Positions 16,811 to 23,580 of a DNA stretch of 64,000 nt are shown here, one piece after another. Position 1 is the first letter of the stretch; each line of letters begins with the position of its first letter. The stretch is from Phaeobacter bryozoorum (GTDB lineage: Bacteria; Pseudomonadota; Alphaproteobacteria; Rhodobacterales; Rhodobacteraceae). Location of the stretch: NCBI RefSeq assembly GCF_041893525.1, contig NZ_CP169068.1. One strand, given 5' to 3'. The position numbers were made by a program, and so were the translations under genes. The notes under the pieces were generated by a model. That model saw only the letters and a program-made list of their open reading frames with translations. It did not search any database and was not told the DNA's origin.

Positions 16811-17626
16811 TTAGTGGGCGAGACCGGCGGTGCCCCAGACGTAGACCGCCACGAAGAGGAACAGCCAGACCACGTCAACGAAGTGCCAGTACCAGGCGGC
16901 GGCTTCAAAACCCACGTGCTGCTCGGGGGTGAAATCCCCCTTCATCGCGCGGATGAGGCAGACGGTCAGGAAGATGGTGCCGATGATCACGTGGAAACCG
17001 TGGAAACCGGTCGCCATGAAGAAGTTCGAGTAGAACTCATCGCCGCCGAACTGCCAGCCTTCGTGCAGCAGGTGGGCATATTCATAGCCCTGCAGGAAGG
17101 TGAAGAAGATGCCCAGAACGATGCCGATGGCCAGACCCTGGATCAGCGCCTTGCGGTCGTTGTTGTGAACCAGCGCGTGGTGCGCCCAGGTCACCGCACA
17201 GCCCGACAGCAGCAGCACCAGCGTGTTGATCAGCGGCAGGTGGAAAGCATCGACCGGGTAGATCTCGGGCGCTGCATAGGCGGTGCCGACATAGGTCTCC
17301 ATCGGGTAGATCGCATGTTTGAAGAACGACCAGAACCAGGCGAAGAAGAACATCACTTCGGACATCACAAAGAGGATGAAGCCATAGCGCAGGCCGATCC
17401 GCACCACTGGGGTGTGATCCCCCTGGCGCGCCTCGGCGACAACCTCTGCCCACCAGGCATAGGCGCTGTAGACCACCATGACAAAGCCGCCCCAGAACGC
17501 ATAGGCGGTGATCCCGTGCATCCACAGAACCGCACCGAACAGCATGATGAACGTGCCAAGCGAGCTGAGCAGAGGCCAGATCGACGGCGGAAGAATATGA
17601 TAGTCGTGATTTTTAGCGTGCGCCAT
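16811..17626 (-). CDS. ctaE: cytochrome c oxidase subunit III
   Basis: Subunit III of the aa3-type oxidase, an inner-membrane protein. The 271-residue sequence starts MAHAKNHDYHILPPSIWPLL, as alphaproteobacterial and mitochondrial COX3 proteins do, has seven membrane segments, and carries EVMFFFAWFWSFF with the conserved glutamate facing the lipid/oxygen path, plus the ATGFHGFHVIIGT motif and AAWYWHFVDVVWLFLF at the end. It follows ctaG with a 24-base gap, last in ctaC-ctaB-coxF-ctaG-ctaE. Confidence 0.96.
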   Translation of the reverse strand: MAHAKNHDYHILPPSIWPLLSSLGTFIMLFGAVLWMHGITAYAFWGGFVMVVYSAYAWWAEVVAEARQGDHTPVVRIGLRYGFILFVMSEVMFFFAWFWSFFKHAIYPMETYVGTAYAAPEIYPVDAFHLPLINTLVLLLSGCAVTWAHHALVHNNDRKALIQGLAIGIVLGIFFTFLQGYEYAHLLHEGWQFGGDEFYSNFFMATGFHGFHVIIGTIFLTVCLIRAMKGDFTPEQHVGFEAAAWYWHFVDVVWLFLFVAVYVWGTAGLAH

Positions 17627-17650
17627 TTAAGTGTCCCTCACCAAAGCGGC

Positions 17651-18238
17651 CTAGTTCGTGTTTGTGCCTGCCCCGGCTGTATCACCGGTTTCAAGGGCGG
17701 CATACCCTTCTGGCAGATCGATTTCATAGAATGTGTACGACAGCGTGATCGTATGCACGTATTTTCCGTCACGATCCTCGACAATTTCGGGATCGACAAA
17801 GAAGGTCACGGGCATTTCGACCCGCTCCCCCGGTTGCAACACCTGCTCCTCAAAGCAGAAGCAGGCAATTTTCTCAAAGAAGGCACCAGCCGAATAAGGC
17901 GTCACATTATAGGATGCCTGACCCGCGACCGGGCGGTCGGTGGGGTTGTAGGCCTCGTAGAAAGCCAGCCCTGTCTCGCCGATCTTGATCTTCATCTCAC
18001 GCTCAACCGGGGTGAATTCCCACGGCATGTTGCGTTCCTTGGAGGCGTCAAAGCGTACGGTGATGGTCTGATCCAGAACGGTATCCGACCCCTTCTCGGC
18101 AACGCCCGTCACACCGCCAAAGCCGGTCACCCGGCAAAACCAGTCATAGAACGGCACCGATGCCCAGGCGAGGCCGCCCATCAGGACAACAACACCAACC
18201 AGCTGTACGACGGTTTTCTGTGGTCCCTGCAATGCCAT
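17651..18238 (-). CDS. ctaG: cytochrome c oxidase assembly protein CtaG (Cox11)
   Basis: CtaG/Cox11 delivers copper to the CuB site of subunit I. The 195-residue protein has a short N-terminal tail, one membrane helix (VVQLVGVVVLMGGLAWASVPFY), a periplasmic domain, and the copper-binding CFCFEEQ motif (Cys-x-Cys) near residue 130, preceded by a YNVTPYSAGAFFEKI segment conserved in the family. Its ATG shares bases with the stop of coxF (18236-18240), so translation is coupled. Confidence 0.95.
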   Translation of the reverse strand: MALQGPQKTVVQLVGVVVLMGGLAWASVPFYDWFCRVTGFGGVTGVAEKGSDTVLDQTITVRFDASKERNMPWEFTPVEREMKIKIGETGLAFYEAYNPTDRPVAGQASYNVTPYSAGAFFEKIACFCFEEQVLQPGERVEMPVTFFVDPEIVEDRDGKYVHTITLSYTFYEIDLPEGYAALETGDTAGAGTNTN

Positions 18239-18417
18239 CAGCCCTGCCCCTCACTCTGCTCTGCGGCGGAGGCGTTCGGGAATTTGAACCCCGCCGATGT
18301 GACCTTGACGATGGTCAGCGCCAGCACCAGCACCACAAAAGACCCCAGCAGAACGCCGACACCGATATTGCGTCCCTTACGTCTCTGGTGCAGCTCATGT
18401 TCTTTGCGCAGGCTCAT
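18238..18417 (-). CDS. coxF: CoxF-like small membrane protein
   Basis: A 59-residue gene between ctaB and ctaG. It starts MSLRKEHELHQRRKGRN, has one membrane segment (GVGVLLGSFVVLVLALTIV) and a short periplasmic tail ending EGQG. Proteins of this size, with the same charged start and the same place, are called CoxF or cytochrome c oxidase assembly proteins in Rhodobacteraceae; their role is unclear. Its stop overlaps the ctaG ATG and its start is 1 base from the ctaB stop, which strongly supports a real gene. Confidence 0.85.
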   Translation of the reverse strand: MSLRKEHELHQRRKGRNIGVGVLLGSFVVLVLALTIVKVTSAGFKFPNASAAEQSEGQG

Positions 18418-18418
18418 A

Positions 18419-19360
18419 TTACCAGCCTCCCAATCCGTAGGGTTTCAGAACCGCCTCGGCCAGGATCGCGCCAAAATGCAGGAACAGGTAGAGCAGCGAC
18501 AGCTTGAAGAAACTGCGCTCCACCTTGAAGTTGTCGGCCTCGCTGTCGTCTTCATCGCGGCGCGAGATTTTCCAAGCGCCATGCAGGAACAGTGCGTTCA
18601 GCACCAGCGCCACCACCAGATAGATCGGGCCACCAACGCCGGAGAAGGCGGTGCCAACAGCCAGCAGGGCCAGCAGGGCGGTGTAGATCAGAATATGTTT
18701 GCGGGTCGACCGGCGGCCATGGGTCACGGTCAGCATCGGCACGCCCGCATCGTCATAATCCGAGCGCATGAACAGCGCTAGCGCCCAGAAATGCGGCGGT
18801 GTCCACATGAAGGTCAGAGCAAACATCAGCCAGGGTTCAACGGCCATGCTGCCGGTCGCTGCAATCCAGCCGATCACCGGCGGGAAGGCCCCCGCGGCAC
18901 CGCCGATGACGATATTCTGCGGCGTCGCCCGTTTCAGCCACATGGTGTAGATCACCACATAGAAGAAGATGGTGAAGGCGAGGAACGCCCCGGCAAACAC
19001 GTTGGTCGCCAGCGCCAGCATGATCACCGACAGGCCCGACAGCGCCAGCCCCAACGCCAGTGCCTCGCCCGGTTCGACCTTGCCTGCGGGGATCGGGCGG
19101 CTCTTGGTGCGTTTCATCACCTGGTCGATATCGGCGTCCCACCACATGTTCAGCGCGCCGGAGGCACCGCCACCGATGGCGATGAACAGGATGGCGCTGA
19201 AACCGATGACAGGGTGCACCCCGACCGGCGCGGCCAGCAGACCCACCAGCGCCGTGAACACCACCAGAGACATGACACGCGGTTTGAGCAGGGCAAAATA
19301 ATCCCCGAACTCCGCGTCCCCCTGCTGGACGGTGCTGGCGTTGATGCTTGCGTCAGTCAT
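18419..19360 (-). CDS. ctaB: heme o synthase (protoheme IX farnesyltransferase)
   Basis: CtaB adds a farnesyl group to heme b, giving heme o for the oxidase. The 313-residue UbiA-type membrane protein has about 8-9 helices, the first prenyl-diphosphate motif as NMWWDADIDQVMKRTKSRP and the second loop as FMRSDYDDAGVPMLTVTHG. The start FALLKPRVMSLVVFTALVG is typical. It lies between ctaC and coxF on the same strand, 122 bases after ctaC. Confidence 0.95.
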   Translation of the reverse strand: MTDASINASTVQQGDAEFGDYFALLKPRVMSLVVFTALVGLLAAPVGVHPVIGFSAILFIAIGGGASGALNMWWDADIDQVMKRTKSRPIPAGKVEPGEALALGLALSGLSVIMLALATNVFAGAFLAFTIFFYVVIYTMWLKRATPQNIVIGGAAGAFPPVIGWIAATGSMAVEPWLMFALTFMWTPPHFWALALFMRSDYDDAGVPMLTVTHGRRSTRKHILIYTALLALLAVGTAFSGVGGPIYLVVALVLNALFLHGAWKISRRDEDDSEADNFKVERSFFKLSLLYLFLHFGAILAEAVLKPYGLGGW

Positions 19361-19482
19361 GGTGCTCTCTTTTGATCGTGAACAATCTTTGCCAAAGCGG
19401 GCGCGCGACGTGGCGCGGCCCGATCCGATTTCACGTGATAGCTAGGCGGCGCCCGCCCGAAGGCAAGCGCCTGTCGTGTCGC

Positions 19483-20322
19483 TCAGTTGGAGGCGACCTG
19501 ATAGGACTGGGGCAGACCGGCGTATTCTTCGATCGCGCCTTCCAGCCAGGCGTCATAGGCCTCCTGGCTCACCACTTTCACGGTGATCGGCATATAGGCG
19601 TGGTCCTTGCCGCAGAGTTCGGAGCACTGACCAAAGTAGATGCCTTCCTTGTCAGCCTTGAACCACAGTTCGGCCAGACGACCCGGAACCGCATCCTGCT
19701 TCACACCAAAGGCCGGTATGGTCCAGGAGTGGATCACGTCCGCGCCGGTCACCTGCATCACGACGGTCTTGCCAACGGGAACAACGACGGCGGTGTCGGT
19801 GGCCAGCAGATACTCGTCTTCGGCATAGCCGTTGGCTGCCAGATCTTCCTTGGCCAGCATGAAGCTTTCAAAGCCGAACTCGTGGTCGACATATTCATAG
19901 CCCCAGTACCACTGGTAGCCGGTCACCTTGATGGTGAGGTCACCCTCGGGGATTTCCTGCTGGCGGAACAGTTCCGGCAGCGAGAAGGACCCGATGAAGA
20001 CCAGGATCAGGATCGGCACAACGGTCCATGCGATTTCAATCGGCGTGTTGTGGGTGAACTGTGACGCATTCGGGTTGGCGCGACGGTTAAAGCGCAAGAT
20101 CGCATAGAGCAGCAGCCCGCCAACGAACACACAAACAGCGGTGATGATCACCAGAATCATGTAATCCAGAGAATGGATGCCTTCGGCAAGCTCGGTCGCC
20201 GCGGGCTGGAAGCCGAGGCCGCCGTCAACCGGCTTGCCAATGGTTTCCAGACCGTCTTGCGCGATAGCTGGAAGGCTCGAGAGGCCCGAAAAAAGGCCTG
20301 AAAGCATCAAAGCGTTCTTCAT
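19483..20322 (-). CDS. ctaC: cytochrome c oxidase subunit II
   Basis: Subunit II of the aa3-type oxidase accepts electrons from cytochrome c through its binuclear CuA centre. The 279-residue precursor has a signal peptide (LMLSGLFSGLSSLPAIAQ), two membrane helices (MILVIITAVCVFVGGLLLYAI and IAWTVVPILILVFIG), the aromatic GYQWYWGYEY segment, and the CuA ligands in GQCSELCGKDHAYMPI. It is the first gene of the cta cluster. Three TGATCRGT-type repeats lie just before its ribosome site, and an FNR-type box lies further upstream. Confidence 0.96.
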   Translation of the reverse strand: MKNALMLSGLFSGLSSLPAIAQDGLETIGKPVDGGLGFQPAATELAEGIHSLDYMILVIITAVCVFVGGLLLYAILRFNRRANPNASQFTHNTPIEIAWTVVPILILVFIGSFSLPELFRQQEIPEGDLTIKVTGYQWYWGYEYVDHEFGFESFMLAKEDLAANGYAEDEYLLATDTAVVVPVGKTVVMQVTGADVIHSWTIPAFGVKQDAVPGRLAELWFKADKEGIYFGQCSELCGKDHAYMPITVKVVSQEAYDAWLEGAIEEYAGLPQSYQVASN

Positions 20323-20331
20323 GTCATGTCC

Positions 20332-20355
20332 TGATCAGTTGATCGGTTGATCGAG
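20332..20355. repeat. three tandem TGATC-type 8-bp repeats before ctaC
   Basis: TGATCAGT, TGATCGGT and TGATCGAG follow one another without gaps at 20332-20355, from 10 to 33 bases before the ctaC start. They may be a protein site or part of the mRNA leader. Confidence 0.5.
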
Positions 20356-20489
20356 TTATTCCTGCGCCGACGTCCTATGTCGGAAGTTTGATTCCACAAA
20401 ACGCGCCGGACCCGTTGTCTTTGACGCTGCTAAAAATCATATTCCATCGTGCAGTTAAAGAGGAATGCTCGCGTCAAAGCGTCGCTTTC

Positions 20490-20503
20490 TTGATTTAGAT
20501 CAA
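20490..20503. promoter_or_regulatory. FNR/FnrL-type box between ctaC and tldD
   Basis: The sequence TTGATTTAGATCAA is an exact match to the FNR consensus TTGAT-N4-ATCAA. It is centred about 25 bases before the tldD ATG and about 175 bases before the ctaC ATG. FnrL is the oxygen-responsive regulator of Rhodobacteraceae, so oxygen control of the aa3 oxidase operon is the likely meaning; this is inferred from motif and place. Confidence 0.7.
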
Positions 20504-20521
20504 AAAAACCGAGGTCAAACC

Positions 20522-21943
20522 ATGGATACCGCAGCCTTCCGCCCGTTTGAAACCACCCTGCCCGAGGACGAGGCCCTGGGGGTGCTGCGTCAGGCGCTCG
20601 CGGGGGCCGATGATGGCGAGATTTTCGTCGAACGGCGCAAGTCGGAGGCGCTGGTGTTCGACGATGGGCGGCTGCGCAACGCCAGCTATGACGCTGCCGA
20701 GGGGTTCGGACTGCGCGCCGTCAATGGCGAGGTGGCCGGTTATGCCCATTCCACCGATGTCTCGATCTCCGGTCTGAAGCGCGCGGCCGAGACCGCACGG
20801 CTCGCCGTGGGCGATGGCGGCGGCACCATGGCCCCGCCGCCGGTGCGCACCAACACCAGACTTTATACTGAGGATGATCCGATTGGCGCTATGCCCTTTG
20901 CCGTAAAGGTAGAGACGCTGCGCGAGATCGACGCCTTTGCCCGCGATCAGGACTCGCGCGTGGTGCAGGTCTCTGCCGCGCTGGCGGCTTCGCTTCAGGA
21001 GGTGGAGATCCTGCGCGCCGATGGCACCCGGGTGCGGGACGTGCGCCCAATGACCCGGCTCAATGTCTCGGTGATCGTGGAACAGGACGGTCGACGCGAA
21101 AGCGGCTCTGCCGGTGGCGGTGGCCGCGTCGGGCTGGATGGTCTGGTCGCGCCCGCAGACTGGCAGGCCAAGGTCCGCGAGGCGCTGCGTATTGCCTGCG
21201 TGAACCTTGAGGCGGTGCCCGCCCCGGCCGGGGAAATGGATGTGGTGCTTGGCCCCGGCTGGCCCGGTATCCTCCTGCATGAGGCCATCGGCCATGGGCT
21301 GGAAGGCGATTTCAACCGCAAGGGCTCTTCGGCCTTCGCAGGTCTGATGGGCCAGCAGATCGCGGCCAAGGGCGTGACCGTGTTGGATGACGGCACCATC
21401 CCGGACCGACGCGGCTCCATCACCATTGATGACGAAGGCACCCCCAGCCAGAAAACCACCCTGATCGAGGACGGCAAGCTGGTCGGCTTTATGCAGGACC
21501 GACAGAACGCCCGGCTGATGGGGGTGGAGAGCACCGGCAACGGGCGCCGTCAGAGCTATGCCCATGCGCCGATGCCACGGATGACCAACACCTATATGCT
21601 GGGCGGCGATGCCAACCCGGACGATCTGGTGGCCTCCATCAAGGATGGCATCTGGGCTGTCGGCTTTGGCGGCGGTCAGGTGGACATCACCAATGGCAAA
21701 TTCGTCTTCTCCTGCACCGAGGCCTACCGGGTGAAGGACGGCAAGGTCGGCGCACCGGTGAAGGGGGCAACCCTGATCGGCGATGGCGCCACGGCCCTGA
21801 ACAAGATCCGCGCGCTTGGCAATGACATGGCGCTGGACCCCGGCATGGGCAATTGCGGCAAGCAGGGGCAATGGGTGCCGGTCGGCGTGGGGCAACCCAC
21901 AGTCCTGATGGGCGGGCTGACCGTTGGCGGTTCCGCCACCTGA
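20522..21943 (+). CDS. tldD: metalloprotease TldD
   Basis: TldD with TldE (PmbA) forms a zinc protease that trims leader peptides and other small substrates. The 473-residue protein has the HEAIGHGLEGDF zinc motif (HExxxH) near residue 258 and the conserved MTNTYMLGG and CGKQGQWVPVGVGQPTVLMGGLTVGG end. The ATG at 20522 has GAGG about 8 bases upstream; the frame reaches back to 20465 but that would overlap the FNR-type box. It is divergent from ctaC. No pmbA lies nearby. Confidence 0.93.
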   Translation: MDTAAFRPFETTLPEDEALGVLRQALAGADDGEIFVERRKSEALVFDDGRLRNASYDAAEGFGLRAVNGEVAGYAHSTDVSISGLKRAAETARLAVGDGGGTMAPPPVRTNTRLYTEDDPIGAMPFAVKVETLREIDAFARDQDSRVVQVSAALAASLQEVEILRADGTRVRDVRPMTRLNVSVIVEQDGRRESGSAGGGGRVGLDGLVAPADWQAKVREALRIACVNLEAVPAPAGEMDVVLGPGWPGILLHEAIGHGLEGDFNRKGSSAFAGLMGQQIAAKGVTVLDDGTIPDRRGSITIDDEGTPSQKTTLIEDGKLVGFMQDRQNARLMGVESTGNGRRQSYAHAPMPRMTNTYMLGGDANPDDLVASIKDGIWAVGFGGGQVDITNGKFVFSCTEAYRVKDGKVGAPVKGATLIGDGATALNKIRALGNDMALDPGMGNCGKQGQWVPVGVGQPTVLMGGLTVGGSAT

Positions 21944-21982
21944 CCTCATCCCCCCATACGCATCAGACCTAAGATCAAAATC

Positions 21983-22022
21983 GCCGCCGTGTCGCTAACC
22001 AACCAACTCGGCGGCATTTTTC
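21983..22022 (+). terminator. terminator after tldD
   Basis: GCCGCCG (21983-21989) pairs with CGGCGGC (22009-22015) and is followed by ATTTTTCG. The 200 bases after it, before dprA, are AT-rich and probably hold the dprA promoter. Confidence 0.75.
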
Positions 22023-22228
22023 GTTGATTTTACGATTTGCAGCAGTCTCACAGCGGCCCTGCAAGGCCCCCCGCAGCACGGTCAAACGCCCAAAGGTTGC
22101 GAAATTTTACTTGCAGTAGAACGTGTTAGAATTGAGTTTTTTAAAAATATTGCCTTTAATTCTCTATGTTCATCACCTGTTAACCACTCAAGAGCTAATC
22201 ATAGTCTTGCAACAAGGCGGAGCGCAGG

Positions 22229-23467
22229 ATGACCGAAGAAGCACATTCTTCCACTCACCCCCCACTCCCACCCACCACGGAAGATATTCGGATTTCCTGG
22301 CTCCGCCTGTTGCGCTCAAGACGTGTTGGCGCGGTGACGTTTCACCGTCTCCTCGCGAAATATGGGTCAGCGCAGAACGCGCTATCCGCGTTGCCTGAAA
22401 TGGCACGCGCCGCTGGCATTAAAGGGTATGAAACATGCTCTGTCGATGCGGCACTCGCCGAAATCAAGGCCGCAGAAGCCGCCAATGCGCGGCTTTTGTG
22501 CTTTGGTGAGGCCAATTATCCCTCACATCTGGCCGCGCTGCGCGACGCCCCGCCCCTGCTCTGGGCTGTTGGCGATCCGGCCCTGCTGCACCAGCCCACC
22601 ATCGCCATCGTCGGCGCCCGCAACGCCTCCTCCCTTGGGGTGCGCATGGCCCGCGCGCTGGCACGGGACCTGGGCGAAGCGGGCTATTGCATCATCTCCG
22701 GGCTGGCCCGCGGGATCGACACCGCCGCACATATGGCGGCCCTGCGCACCGGCACCTGCGCCGTGATGGCAGGTGGTGTTGATGTCATCTACCCGACCGA
22801 AAACACCCGCCTCGCCGGGGATATTGCCGAACAGGGGCTGATGATCTCCGAACACCCGCCGGGCATGTCGCCGAAAGCCCGGCATTTTCCGGCCCGCAAC
22901 CGCATTATCGCAGGGGCGGCGCAGGCCGTGGTGGTGGTCGAGGGGGCCGCCAAATCCGGCTCTTTGATCACCGCGCGCGATGCGCTGGATCTGGGCCGTG
23001 ACGTGCTGGCCGTGCCCGGCCATCCGTTTGATGCCCGCGCGGCTGGCTGCAACATGCTGATCCGCGACGGCGCCCAGCTGGTGCGCAACGCGCAGGACGT
23101 GATCGAGGCGCTGCCGCCAATGGATCTGTCGCACCGTGTGGTGGCGGAACTGTCGGATCGCCCGGTGCCACCGCCGGAGGCTGCCGCCAGTGCCCGCCTC
23201 ACCGAACTGCCGCCACCACCGAAGGAGCGGCGCAATCTGCGCGACACCGCAGCGCTGCACCAACAGATCCTCGACCGGCTCGGCCCCGCCCCGACGGCGG
23301 AGGATCAACTGGTCCGCGATCTGGCGATCCCCTCGCGTGATTTGGCACCGGCGCTCACCGATCTGGAGCTGTCCGGCGCCGTGGCCCGCGCGGCGGGCGG
23401 AATGCTGGTTCGCAGTGATTTCGATGCGACGTCAGACAGCACGGCCACGCCCAAGCCCCAGCGCTGA
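22229..23467 (+). CDS. dprA: DNA-processing protein DprA
   Basis: DprA loads RecA on incoming single-stranded DNA during natural transformation. The 412-residue protein has an N-terminal helical region, the central Rossmann-like fold with VGARNASSLGVRMARALA, SGLARGIDTAAH, AGGVDVIYPTEN and SGSLITARDALDLGRDVLAVPG, and a C-terminal winged helix (from about residue 340, TAEDQLVRDLAIPSRDLAPALTDLELSGAVARAAGG). The start follows a GGCGGAGCG-type site. The gene stands before topA, a common order in alphaproteobacteria. Confidence 0.94.
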   Translation: MTEEAHSSTHPPLPPTTEDIRISWLRLLRSRRVGAVTFHRLLAKYGSAQNALSALPEMARAAGIKGYETCSVDAALAEIKAAEAANARLLCFGEANYPSHLAALRDAPPLLWAVGDPALLHQPTIAIVGARNASSLGVRMARALARDLGEAGYCIISGLARGIDTAAHMAALRTGTCAVMAGGVDVIYPTENTRLAGDIAEQGLMISEHPPGMSPKARHFPARNRIIAGAAQAVVVVEGAAKSGSLITARDALDLGRDVLAVPGHPFDARAAGCNMLIRDGAQLVRNAQDVIEALPPMDLSHRVVAELSDRPVPPPEAAASARLTELPPPPKERRNLRDTAALHQQILDRLGPAPTAEDQLVRDLAIPSRDLAPALTDLELSGAVARAAGGMLVRSDFDATSDSTATPKPQR

Positions 23468-23580
23468 TTGACGCATCAGCCCCCGGTCATTCGATGCCGG
23501 ATTGACAATCTCCCCTTGCACCCCACATGTTGCCCCGCCATAGAGCGCCCGCAGCCCGTCCCATAGAGGTTTTCGAATTT

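Noticed and set aside
15956..18781. 941-residue open frame on the plus strand
   Set aside because: It is antisense to surf1, ctaE, ctaG, coxF and ctaB, all clear genes, and its translation is His/Gln/Arg-rich without family marks; long antisense frames are common at high GC.
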